This document shows, one piece after another, positions 23,809 through 31,909 of a stretch of DNA of 64,000 nt; within the stretch, counting starts at the first letter, position 1, and the number at the start of each line of letters is the position of its first letter. Where the stretch lies: positions 2,976,001-3,040,000 of the forward strand of contig OY760226.1 of NCBI GenBank assembly GCA_963663395.1, written 5' to 3'. The position numbers were made by a program, and so were the translations under genes. The notes beneath the pieces are model-generated. The model searched no databases, was not told the DNA's origin, and saw only the letters and a list, made by a program, of their open reading frames with translations. This stretch comes from Azophilus sp963663395. GTDB lineage: Bacteria; Pseudomonadota; Gammaproteobacteria; Pseudomonadales; Azotimanducaceae.

Positions 23809-25125
23809 TTACGTTCGTTCCGGGAGGAGGGCGCTTTCCCGCTCGAACAGCGCTTGCCGGTCGCGTTGAAATCGGCGCCCGCCGTAGTAGAACAACGGGA
23901 TGGATGCCATGGAAACGAATGTAAAACCCAGCAGGGTGCGCGTATAGGGATTTGGCACCCCGGCGTTCTGCAGCAGTTCGATGGAGACGCCGGCGATGAC
24001 GGCGCCGGCCGCGGCGCCGAACAACTGCAGCATCAGGATGGTGAAGGCGACCACCGTGCCGCGAATGCGCGGGGGCGCCAGTTCCTGCACGGTTGCAAAG
24101 ACGGGCCCGTAAAAGCTGCCGAGTTGAAAGTAGATGAAGAACACGCCCAGCCAGAAGAGCGGGGAATCCGGCTCGACGATGCGAAAGGCCACGTTGAACG
24201 GCGCCAGCACCAGCATGATCCAGAACACGAACATGGGCCGCCCGATATTGGTTCTACGCATGAAGATGTCGCCGCCGTAACCGCCGACGAGCGTGCCGAG
24301 GATGCCGGCGAAAATGGCGAACCAGGCACTGATTTCGGCGATCTCGGAACGGTCGAAGCCACGCTCCCTGACGAACCAGAGCTGTTCGAAGGCCGATGCG
24401 CCCAGTAGCAGGGTGAAGGAAACTGCACCCAGCGCTGTCACGATCAGGGCCGGTGACTGTCTCAGTGCCGAGAACAGGCCCCGGATGATTTCCCGGAACG
24501 ACGGTGCAGAGGCGTCCGACTCGGCGCGCTGGTGAACTCTCGGGGTCTCCTTCAGGAACAGCATCGCTGCCGCAAGCACGACGCCGATGGCCCCCAGCGC
24601 ATAGAAGCAGCCACGCCAACCCAGGTATGGCTCCAGGTAAGCGACGATGAACAGGCTGCTGGCGATGCCGATGGGCACGCCAAGGCCGTAGATGCCCGTT
24701 GCGACCCCAAGCGAACCGGACGGGAAGCGGTCGCTTAACAGCGACATGGCGGCCGGCGTGAGAACCGATTCGCCGACGCCGATGAACGCCCTCGGCAAAG
24801 CCAGGCTGACGAAGTTGTAGGCCATGCCGGACAGCGCCGTCAGCCCGCTCCACAGGCCCACGCCGGCGGCGATAAGCCGGGTTCGGTTCATCCTGTCCAC
24901 CAGCGTGCCCATGAAAAGGCCCATCACCGCGTAGAAGAAGATGAACACCAGGCCCGTCAGCAGGCCGAACTGGGTGGTGGTGAGGCCCAGTTCCGGCACG
25001 ATCCAGTTGGCGAAGCTGCCCAGCAACTGGCGGTCGACGAAGTTGAGAACGTTCAGCAAGGTCAGAAAGGCCAGGAAACTCATCCCGCCGCCGCGCAGGC
25101 CCGGTTCTTGATTGTCGCTGGTCAA
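23809..25125 (-). CDS. MFS transporter (Spinster-like)
   Basis: A 438-residue inner-membrane carrier with about 12 hydrophobic segments. NFVDRQLLGSF near the N-terminus, LVDRMNRTRLIAAGVGLWS after helix two, and GVGESVLTPAAMSLLSDRF are typical of the Spinster-like MFS group that moves organic anions or lipids. The start is a TTG at 25125 with GAGGGGGAAA just before it; the in-frame ATG 14 codons later would remove part of the first helix region. It is followed nine bases later by the CoA-transferase. Substrate probably the carboxylic acid handled by the cluster. Confidence 0.85.
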   Translation of the reverse strand: MTSDNQEPGLRGGGMSFLAFLTLLNVLNFVDRQLLGSFANWIVPELGLTTTQFGLLTGLVFIFFYAVMGLFMGTLVDRMNRTRLIAAGVGLWSGLTALSGMAYNFVSLALPRAFIGVGESVLTPAAMSLLSDRFPSGSLGVATGIYGLGVPIGIASSLFIVAYLEPYLGWRGCFYALGAIGVVLAAAMLFLKETPRVHQRAESDASAPSFREIIRGLFSALRQSPALIVTALGAVSFTLLLGASAFEQLWFVRERGFDRSEIAEISAWFAIFAGILGTLVGGYGGDIFMRRTNIGRPMFVFWIMLVLAPFNVAFRIVEPDSPLFWLGVFFIYFQLGSFYGPVFATVQELAPPRIRGTVVAFTILMLQLFGAAAGAVIAGVSIELLQNAGVPNPYTRTLLGFTFVSMASIPLFYYGGRRFQRDRQALFERESALLPERT

Positions 25126-25250
25126 TTTCCCCCTCTCGGCTCGACTGACCCGGTTGATCCGGCGCTATGCGGGTGGAGTCGTGCGCCAGCTGGGAGTTTT
25201 CGCTCCGCCGGGACACCGACGTGGAAGAAATAGCGCCGGATTTCGGAAAA

Positions 25251-25359
25251 GAGTTCGTATGCGGGGCTTCCCTTTCGGCGCGTTAAGCTCGTCCGAACGC
25301 CTTGCGTACCGCAAGACAACGAGGCCGTGCGCCGAAAGGGAAGCCCCGCATGCGAACTC
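25251..25359. repeat. Long inverted repeat (MITE-like) between GST and MFS genes
   Basis: Arms of about 31 bases at 25251-25281 and 25329-25359, differing at one internal position (begins gagttcgtatgcggggcttc). The 47-base centre contains its own hairpin CTTGCG-tac-CGCAAG at 25301-25315. It sits in the 308-base gap 25126-25433, which holds no gene. It could be a MITE or a very strong transcript hairpin; I saw no second copy in the window. Confidence 0.75.
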
Positions 25360-25433
25360 GCTGCCCGGACTTGGCGGTTGTTCCGTGGAACCCTAGCGCA
25401 CCACTGGTCAGGCACTGGCTTTCCGTTTTTCCG

Positions 25434-26552
25434 TCACAGCCAGACCTCCAGGTTGTTGTGCCTGCCGATCGCCCGTGAAAGTCTCATATCCAGAACTTCG
25501 CGCATATTGCAGGTATCCAGCAACGCTTCCACATCCTGCCTGTCCTTGTCGTCCAGCGCGTCGTACTCGTCCTGCACGCGCTTTAGTACGTAAAAGCGAA
25601 ACGGCTGCGCCATCGTCGAGATCCGAATGCCTTCAACTTCGAACTCGCAGTTGCCCAGGCCTCGCTCAGCCACGGTGAGGGCCGGCGCGTTCTTGTTCTC
25701 GTCGAGCCACTCGTTGATTTGGATGCACGCGGCACGGCTTTCGGGGACAAAGTCGATTGCGAAATGCTTCAAGGCAGCGATAAGAGTGCCCGGCACCTCG
25801 TCATTGCCCAGGTAGGCATAGTCCTTGTTTGCGAATTCCCCCACGTCGGGCTCCGGGCGGTTCATGCGTTCGACCCATCGGAACAGCCGCACCGCATGGA
25901 TCTGCATCAGTGAAAGTGGTTTTGGGTCACGCCCCAGGTGGCCGTACAAAGGGGCCATCATTCCGAAATCGCCAATGCAGGGCTTGCCGCCGAGAAAATA
26001 GGGGTGATCGGAAAAATGTGCGTTCAGCGTTTGCAGGGTTCCCAGATGCAGCCGCTCGATCAACTCGAAATTTTCCGGAACAACGCCCCAGGCGGGATTA
26101 ACTTCTTCCTTGATCAACTGCCTTCTGTCGGCCGCGGCCCGGTCGGCGTCTGGTCCGGAATAAATGGTTCGAAAGTGAAACCGCAGAAACTCGCCGTGGT
26201 CCTGATCGAAATTCCAGCGGTAGTGCATGCACGGCCGCAACAGGCCTTCGGCGCCGATCGCGTCAAGCAGGCGGCTGACGACCCTTTGTTTGGGTGTCGA
26301 AGGAGAAAACTCCCCGCCTTTGAGTTGCTCGAAATGGTCGATGATGGCGACGCCATCGCGAATGACACTGCCGTCCGGAAATTCGATGGTGGGTATTCCG
26401 CGGCGGCCACCGGCCTTGGGCAGCACGGATTCATAAAAGTGATCGGAGGCATGCGGTTCTTCCCGATAATCGATGCCCGCCTTGATGAAATAGCTGCGCG
26501 CCCTGCCCGTGTACAGGGAGAACGGCGCACCGTAGAGAGTGATGGGGTCCAT
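25434..26552 (-). CDS. Glutathione S-transferase family protein
   Basis: A protein of about 372 residues with an N-terminal thioredoxin-like GST domain: ITLYGAPFSLYTGRARSYF, then RGIPTIEFPDGSVIRDGVAI, where the cis-Pro and the DG-x-x-I glutathione-binding turn are visible. An all-helical C-terminal domain follows with GKPCIGDFGMMAPLYGHLGRD. It is longer than usual GSTs (about 210 residues) because of an extra C-terminal region of some 110 residues. Start taken at MDPITLYG (26552), with GGAA upstream. It lies between the UGSC pair and the MFS gene, fitting thiol-dependent conversion of a xenobiotic-like substrate. Confidence 0.82.
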   Translation of the reverse strand: MDPITLYGAPFSLYTGRARSYFIKAGIDYREEPHASDHFYESVLPKAGGRRGIPTIEFPDGSVIRDGVAIIDHFEQLKGGEFSPSTPKQRVVSRLLDAIGAEGLLRPCMHYRWNFDQDHGEFLRFHFRTIYSGPDADRAAADRRQLIKEEVNPAWGVVPENFELIERLHLGTLQTLNAHFSDHPYFLGGKPCIGDFGMMAPLYGHLGRDPKPLSLMQIHAVRLFRWVERMNRPEPDVGEFANKDYAYLGNDEVPGTLIAALKHFAIDFVPESRAACIQINEWLDENKNAPALTVAERGLGNCEFEVEGIRISTMAQPFRFYVLKRVQDEYDALDDKDRQDVEALLDTCNMREVLDMRLSRAIGRHNNLEVWL

Positions 26553-26598
26553 AAGCGTTTCCGTGGGTGGTTTTGTTTGTTGTGGCGAGAGCCTGGCA

Positions 26599-26628
26599 AG
26601 CCGCACCTATTCATGGATAGGTGCGGCT
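26599..26628. promoter_or_regulatory. Perfect 12-bp inverted repeat upstream of the GST gene
   Basis: agccgcacctat and ataggtgcggct flank a six-base loop. It overlaps the stop codon of the UGSC partner gene and lies about 47-76 bases before the GST start. There is no T-run, so it looks more like an operator or processing hairpin than a terminator. Close half-copies occur at 28283-28303 (52 bases before the selenoprotein start) and 55503-55525. Confidence 0.5.
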
Positions 26629-27700
26629 AATTGTCCGCCAGACCGGGAACCTCGCAAAAGAATTCGTGTTCTACCTTGACGCTGACGGCGCGATTGGCGT
26701 GATCCGCACCGCCCCAGTTCGGCATGACCATGGAGTACAGGCCGCTGCCCCCGGCCACCATCACCAGTATGTCGTTCGGCTGTGCAAAAGCAGGATAGTT
26801 TTCGCCGGAAAACCTGGAGCCGAATTGCTGGCCGTAGCGATCATGGTCGGCGGTGGCATGGTGTGTCAGCTCCCACAAACGTTGCTGCACCACCTCCCGG
26901 CTCATGTTCGCCCGCGCAAGCACGTCCGCGTGCTTCGGCCCCAGCACCACCAGCGCGGTGCCGGAACAGAAGATCGCGTTGTTCGTGGCAATGTTCGCCA
27001 ATCCCACCGAAAGTACATACAGCAGCTTTTCCGCATCTTCCGGGTCGTCGGCGTTGTCGCTGTACAGAACCGAATGAGGCGCTTCACATCCCAGCAGGGT
27101 GACGGCGCTGTCCGTCGCCGCGAAACCCAGGCTCGTGTGCAGTGGCGGAAACGGCGACTCTTCCTCGGCTTCCGCAAGGCAATAGGTGAACTTGCCCGGG
27201 TGGCCCAGCAGGGCCATGTCGGAAACGCCGGGCCGCCCGCCGCCAATGTTGATGAGGCACAGCCTCAGGGCCCGGCCGATGCTGGCGTTGGCCCGGTGCC
27301 CCGGGCCCAGCGCACCGAATCCCGAGGCCACCGGGCCGCAATCGTTGCGCGCGGGGCCGTTGACGATGATGAGCGGCGCCGTGCAGTGCGTGGTTGCCTG
27401 CAGCGGCCCGAGGTCGAACCTTGGGTCGCTTGTAGCCTTGACGGCTGCCACCACCACCGGCATGTAGTCCGGCTTGCAGCCTGCCATGACGGCAGCTATG
27501 GCAACCTTTTCCATCGTCGCGATGCCCATGCCGGGGCCCATTTCGCCCAGCACCATGTCGGCGTCGAGGCCACTCGCAAGAACGAACCGTTCAACACGCT
27601 CTGGCGTCGGGATGACGACGGGCAAGCCGTCGGTACAGCCCATGTCGTGCAACTGCTCGAGAGCCGCTGCTTCGTCCGGTGCTTCGAGTATTTCGCTCAC
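26627..27700 (-). CDS. UGSC selenoprotein partner protein, unknown function
   Basis: A 357-residue protein that starts at a GTG overlapping the stop of the UGSC gene (GTGA), so the two are translationally coupled. It begins with a DMGCTDGLPVVIPTPERVER segment, then has THCTAPLIIVNGPA, DCGPVASGFGALGPGHRANA, GRPGVSDMALLGHPGKFTYC and a C-terminal ILVMVAGGSGLYSMVMPNWG. Several conserved-looking Cys (in GCTDG, HCTAP, DCGP, TYC) could bind metal or thiols. I know this type only as a companion of UGSC proteins; its reaction is not known to me. No signal peptide. Confidence 0.65.
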   Translation of the reverse strand: MSEILEAPDEAAALEQLHDMGCTDGLPVVIPTPERVERFVLASGLDADMVLGEMGPGMGIATMEKVAIAAVMAGCKPDYMPVVVAAVKATSDPRFDLGPLQATTHCTAPLIIVNGPARNDCGPVASGFGALGPGHRANASIGRALRLCLINIGGGRPGVSDMALLGHPGKFTYCLAEAEEESPFPPLHTSLGFAATDSAVTLLGCEAPHSVLYSDNADDPEDAEKLLYVLSVGLANIATNNAIFCSGTALVVLGPKHADVLARANMSREVVQQRLWELTHHATADHDRYGQQFGSRFSGENYPAFAQPNDILVMVAGGSGLYSMVMPNWGGADHANRAVSVKVEHEFFCEVPGLADN

Positions 27701-28230
27701 GCGGCTAATCGGTCCACAATTTCGTTCACGAACAGTTCGGCGACTTCTGCCATTCTTGCCTCGCCGGTTCCCGCTATGGGGTGGGGAAGCCGCACCCTCG
27801 GAACGTCGGGCATGCCGAGGGATTGCGCCACGAAGTCCCCCTGCGCCCAGAAGTCCTCGGTAACCAGCGCAACGGCCGGAACGCCCAGCCTTGCGATGTT
27901 GATGCCGTCACGCACGGTGCCGGAAGTGCAGCTGCCTCAGTGCCCGTAGGCGGCGATCGCAACCTGGCAGCTCGACGTGACTTCCGCCAGCATCTCCTTG
28001 CTGGCGGGAACACCCGCGTTGCCCTTGTTCCACAGCCTGGTTTCCACGTTGGGAAGGCGACGCTCGAGCGCGCTCGCGATCTTTGTCAGGAACAGCTCCG
28101 AGTCCGGAAAACCGTTCGCCAACAGGCCCACCGTCACGCCCGACCCGTCGTTAGCGCGTATGTCATGCGCCAGATCGTAAGTTTCGGTCTCGACCGCGGT
28201 GCTGGCACGCGGGTTGAGATACTTGACCAT
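27697..28230 (-). CDS. UGSC-family selenoprotein (TGA at 27937-27939 read as Sec98)
   Basis: Read through the in-frame TGA, the product is 177 residues. The first 97 end in VAIAAYGH; the TGA is followed at once by GSCTSGTVRDGINIARLGVP, giving the motif U-G-S-C that names the UGSC (seleno)protein family. Both sides are well-formed coding sequence in one frame, which argues against a pseudogene. Family relatives have Cys or Sec at this place, so U98 and Cys101 probably form a redox or metal-binding centre. A bacterial SECIS must follow: CCGT-GCGTG-ACGG at 27917-27905, with its loop 24 bases after the TGA, is a candidate. GGGGGA precedes the ATG. Its stop overlaps the partner gene. Confidence 0.82.
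27905..27936 (-). promoter_or_regulatory. Candidate SECIS hairpin directly after the Sec UGA
   Basis: Within 32 bases of the UGA the minus strand can form CCGT/ACGG with loop GCGTG, or alternatively TGCAC/GTGCG with a ten-base loop. Bacterial SECIS elements sit just downstream of the UGA with an apical loop containing G near its start. The choice was made by eye without folding. Confidence 0.4.
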
Positions 28231-28320
28231 AGCTATCCCCCGTGTGTTTGTGGTTGGAATTTACCTGACGACCGGAGAAGTATATTCATGGTTAGGTGCA
28301 GCTGGGGCCTTCGAGAGCGC

Positions 28321-29544
28321 TCACACTCGCGGACTGTTCGCGAAGCCGACAAGCGACTGTACTGTCTCCCGGGTCAACTCGGGGGCCAGGTCGGGCATCG
28401 CGATTTCAGGTACATGGACCGCACCGTCTATGGTGCGCGATATTGACGTAACACCGGCCTGCTGCAACTTCCTGGAGTACACGGCGCCATCGTCTCGGAT
28501 CAGGTCGAGTTCATAATTCGTGATGATGTGTGGGGGCAGACCCTTCAGGGCGCTCTCAGTGGCATGAAAGGGCCAGGCCATGGGGTTTGTCTCATGCTTG
28601 TCTTGCGGGTCATAGACCCTGGTCATGGCCCGCATCACCTCGTTGGTGCCCTGATAACCCTGATTTTCCCGCCACGAAAGCAGTTCGGGGGGCACCGAGG
28701 TGTAGAAGCCGAGGATCATCGGCGCCATGGCGAAGACGCCGTCGATCGCCTCCACCCAGCCCTCGAGGTTGGCCTTCACCGCCGCCGCGACCGCCAGATT
28801 CCCGCCGCCGGATTCACCGGCGATTATCAGCGAGGAGATATTCAGGCTGCCCCGATTGGCGTTCACCCATTGCACGGCCCGGGCGCAGTCGTTCAGCCCC
28901 CCTGGAAAGGGGTGGTTGCCCAGCACGCCGCCGGCGTTCCGGAATTCAACGCCGACTACCAGCATGCCCTGCTGTGCGAGGGTCTTTCGCCATCTGGCGG
29001 TAAACGGGCGTTGTGCCGTGGTAAAGGCCATGCCACCGCCATGGATATGCACGACACAGGGCAGCTTCCCGCCGCGGTTTTTCGGCCTGTCCAGGTACAG
29101 ATTGATGCCGCTGCCGTCGCCCCTGGGTATCACTTCTTCTTTCGTAGCGACATCGGCAAACGCCGGCATCGCCGCCAGGGCCGCGGCATCCTGCCCCCTG
29201 AGCATCTCTTCCATGGCGCCTACCCAGTTCAGGCATTGCTCATAGCTCGAACTCAGGGTCACCTCGGGAAGCGGGGGCGGGGGTCCACCCGGTGGGGCAG
29301 CACCAAGGGCCCGACGCACGCGCGGGTCGAGGCGCCTGTCTTCGACCAGGGTCAGGGCAGGGTTGCCCAGCCTGCCTGGCAACAGGACATCGCCATCGGC
29401 CGGATTTGCCGGAGGCTCACCGTGGGCTCGACCGGAGCCGATCAGGGGGAACAGCGCACCGGTGACCACCAGGCCCCGCCATGCCTGCCCCAACAGCCGG
29501 CGTCTGCTCGGCTGGTGGCTGCCGGGTTTGTGCAAGGTGTTCAA
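28321..29544 (-). CDS. Tat-exported HSL-family esterase
   Basis: A 407-residue alpha/beta hydrolase of the hormone-sensitive-lipase type. The N-terminus has a twin-arginine signal, SRRRLLGQAWRGLVVTGALF, so it is exported folded. Motifs are HGGGMAF (oxyanion hole, about 168-174), GESGGG with nucleophile Ser245, acid Asp347 or Asp351 in ELDLIRDDG, and His377 in AVHVPE. A Pro-rich segment (PPGGPPPPLP) follows the signal. It lies between the TonB receptor and the selenoprotein gene; the likely job is periplasmic cleavage of an ester brought in by the receptor. Confidence 0.88.
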   Translation of the reverse strand: MNTLHKPGSHQPSRRRLLGQAWRGLVVTGALFPLIGSGRAHGEPPANPADGDVLLPGRLGNPALTLVEDRRLDPRVRRALGAAPPGGPPPPLPEVTLSSSYEQCLNWVGAMEEMLRGQDAAALAAMPAFADVATKEEVIPRGDGSGINLYLDRPKNRGGKLPCVVHIHGGGMAFTTAQRPFTARWRKTLAQQGMLVVGVEFRNAGGVLGNHPFPGGLNDCARAVQWVNANRGSLNISSLIIAGESGGGNLAVAAAVKANLEGWVEAIDGVFAMAPMILGFYTSVPPELLSWRENQGYQGTNEVMRAMTRVYDPQDKHETNPMAWPFHATESALKGLPPHIITNYELDLIRDDGAVYSRKLQQAGVTSISRTIDGAVHVPEIAMPDLAPELTRETVQSLVGFANSPRV

Positions 29545-29583
29545 CAGGGAACCCTCCGGCCAATGAACAGCTACGAGCTACGG

Positions 29584-31809
29584 TTACCGGCTGCCAAAGA
29601 ACCGGGTGACCTCGAAGCCAACCTGTCTGGGCATGTTCCAGGTGCCTTGCCGACCGTAGGTTGTGTTCGACCCTTGAATGTTGGTGACGTATTGTTCATC
29701 AGTCAGGTTACGAACAAACAGTCGCGCCGCATAGGCATCATCAGCGCTTTGCCAGTTCACATTCAGGTTGACGATCGTGTAGGGGTCTGTTGAATCCTTC
29801 TTTTGATTGAATTCACGGTAGTACACCCGTGACCGGTAACTTACATCCACACTCAATGTGACATCGCCGCCGAAGCCGACGGGCGTATTGTAGGAAAGCC
29901 CCAGATTGATACTTTCGTCAGGCGCGTAACTGAGCGGGTTGCCCTTGTTCTCCAACAGGCCGAGTTCCCGCCGCAGAGTATCTGTGTTCAGGAAACTTCC
30001 GTATTTCGAATCGAGCAGAGTGAACCCGGCGTTCACGCTCCAGTTCTCGTCTAGGAAAGAAGTAAGCTCAAGTTCGAAACCGCGAATCTGGGCGTCGCCC
30101 GCGTTGGTAATGACACCCTGGAAACCGATCACCTGGGCGACCTGAAAGTCTGAATAGTCGTAGTGAAATGCAGCTGCCCGAAGGCTTGTCGCACCGTTAC
30201 CGAAGCTCGCCTTGTAGCCAACCTCGAAGGAATCGACAGTCTCGGGATCCCAGGGGTCATTGCAATCAGATGAATTTACCCCACCCACCTTGAAGCCTTC
30301 CGAATAACTGCCGTACACCATGCTTTCTTCAGTGAGATCGTATTCGACCGAAGCTCTTACGGTGTTGGCCGACTCATCCCACTCCTGTACGAACAGTTCG
30401 GGGCCGCACACCTGGACGATGGGCACAATTCCGAATGGGAACTTGGCGTTGATGGTAAACGCATGGCCCTGCTCCTTGGTTTCCAGCGTACGGCGAATGC
30501 CTGCGCCCAGCCGTACACGGTCTGATACCGACCAGGTTACATCCACAAATGCGGCTTTCGATTCCGTATCGTAAAATGGTTCCTGAATGTCGAGCTGGAT
30601 GGCCACCGGCACTGGAAACAAGGCAGGCACGGGGAAGTCAAAAAAGAGCCGACTGCTGTGCTTCGAGTCCATGTAGTACACACCCGTTACCCATTCAAAT
30701 TGACCGTGGGTGCCCGAAACGGTTACCTCCTGGGTAAACGTTTCGTTGTCGGCCGGCCGCAGCCTGTTGAACAGCCCAAGGCTGGTGCCGTCTGCGGGAT
30801 TGATGAATTCGTCGGACCAGTCCTGAAAAGCCGTGATTGACTTGACGTTGATGGTGCCAATGTCCCAGTTGAGGGCCAGGCTGTACACCCGGTATTCACG
30901 ATCTGAATCGGACGGCCCCCGGCTATACACCTTTCCCGGCTCTTCAGTGAACAGAATCTCCGACGGGGGTGTGGTCAGAATATTCACACCGGGCAACCCG
31001 GAAGCGACGCCCAGGTCGAAATGTTGATGGATCATGGACCAATGGTCCCACGGGCCCGTCGATTTGCTTCTGCCGAAGGTAAGGGTTGCATCGAAACTGT
31101 CTGTCAGGTCGGCAACAACAGTCAAGCGAACGTTGGACTTTTCACCCATCATCAGATCATGTTCACCTGGTTGAAGATTTTCTATCCAACCCTTTCCGGC
31201 ATCGAGAAAGTTACCCGCCAGACGAACCCCCAGCCGGTCTCCCAGGGGGCCGGATATCACTCCCTCGATAGACTTGTGATCGTACTCCGCATAGCCGACC
31301 TTGATGTGGCCTGCGAGTGCATCAGTTGGTTTGGCGGAGATGAAGTTGACCGCCCCACCAGTGGCATTGCGCCCATACAGCGTCCCCTGGGGCCCGCGCA
31401 ACACTTCTACCCGTTCGAGGTCGAGGTGAGAAAGCTGTGAACTGGACGCGATGGATTGCACGACGCCATCCACGCTCACCATGACGCCGGGCGCCTCCAC
31501 GAATTCCCCGATTCCACGTATCGCGACCTGGCGCCTGCCGAGAAACTCGCCGTATTGCAGGCTGGGTACCAGGTACTGAATGTCGGTGATCTCGCTGATG
31601 CCTTTTGCGTTCAACTCCTCAGCACCAAGTGCCGTAATCGCTGCCGGTGTTTCCAGCACCGTTTCAGACCTGCGCAGCCCGGTGACGACGATCTCCTCGG
31701 TGAACGGGTCATCGGCTTCCGGACTTTCCGCGGGCTGGGCAGCCAGCGGCAGGCCGCACATCAAAGTTCCGGCCAGCGCTAGCGACAAGGTTCGTTTGAT
31801 TACCCGCAT
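29584..31809 (-). CDS. TonB-dependent outer-membrane receptor
   Basis: A 741-residue receptor. After a signal peptide (MRVIKRTLSLALAGTLMCGL, cut about residue 25) comes the TonB box EEIVVTGLR, then the plug with QVAIRGIGEF and RVEVLRGPQGTLYGRNATGG, and a 22-strand barrel ending in GFEVTRFFGSR. The start at 31809 is set by AGGAAGG upstream. The plug sequence is of the type used for organic substrates rather than siderophores in such catabolic clusters, though that cannot be decided from sequence. It is divergent from a TetR gene and has a textbook promoter, so it is probably the controlled first gene of the cluster. Confidence 0.92.
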   Translation of the reverse strand: MRVIKRTLSLALAGTLMCGLPLAAQPAESPEADDPFTEEIVVTGLRRSETVLETPAAITALGAEELNAKGISEITDIQYLVPSLQYGEFLGRRQVAIRGIGEFVEAPGVMVSVDGVVQSIASSSQLSHLDLERVEVLRGPQGTLYGRNATGGAVNFISAKPTDALAGHIKVGYAEYDHKSIEGVISGPLGDRLGVRLAGNFLDAGKGWIENLQPGEHDLMMGEKSNVRLTVVADLTDSFDATLTFGRSKSTGPWDHWSMIHQHFDLGVASGLPGVNILTTPPSEILFTEEPGKVYSRGPSDSDREYRVYSLALNWDIGTINVKSITAFQDWSDEFINPADGTSLGLFNRLRPADNETFTQEVTVSGTHGQFEWVTGVYYMDSKHSSRLFFDFPVPALFPVPVAIQLDIQEPFYDTESKAAFVDVTWSVSDRVRLGAGIRRTLETKEQGHAFTINAKFPFGIVPIVQVCGPELFVQEWDESANTVRASVEYDLTEESMVYGSYSEGFKVGGVNSSDCNDPWDPETVDSFEVGYKASFGNGATSLRAAAFHYDYSDFQVAQVIGFQGVITNAGDAQIRGFELELTSFLDENWSVNAGFTLLDSKYGSFLNTDTLRRELGLLENKGNPLSYAPDESINLGLSYNTPVGFGGDVTLSVDVSYRSRVYYREFNQKKDSTDPYTIVNLNVNWQSADDAYAARLFVRNLTDEQYVTNIQGSNTTYGRQGTWNMPRQVGFEVTRFFGSR

Positions 31810-31837
31810 CGTCCTTCCTCGACATTTGACCAATGGA

Positions 31838-31866
31838 AATATATCCAGCTAGATCAATGTAGTCAA
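31838..31866 (-). promoter_or_regulatory. Sigma70-type promoter of the TonB receptor with possible TetR operator
   Basis: On the minus strand TTGACT (31866-31861) and TATATT (31843-31838) are separated by exactly 17 bases, about 28 bases before the receptor ATG. A small palindrome TAGT-CA-ACTA (31860-31869) overlaps the -35 element and faces the divergent TetR gene, so binding there would block the receptor promoter. Confidence 0.6.
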
Positions 31867-31909
31867 CTATCGTAAAGTAACGGGAGTACATTGCTGTGAG
31901 AACCGAAGG

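Noticed and set aside
22708..24408. A 566-codon plus-strand frame over the CoA-transferase and MFS genes
   Set aside because: It spans two real genes on the other strand and has low-complexity, His/Arg/Gln-rich composition typical of GC-rich shadows.
27937..27939. TGA taken as a true stop, giving two short genes or a pseudogene
   Set aside because: The U-G-S-C motif, good coding sequence on both sides, single frame and coupled partner gene favour selenocysteine.
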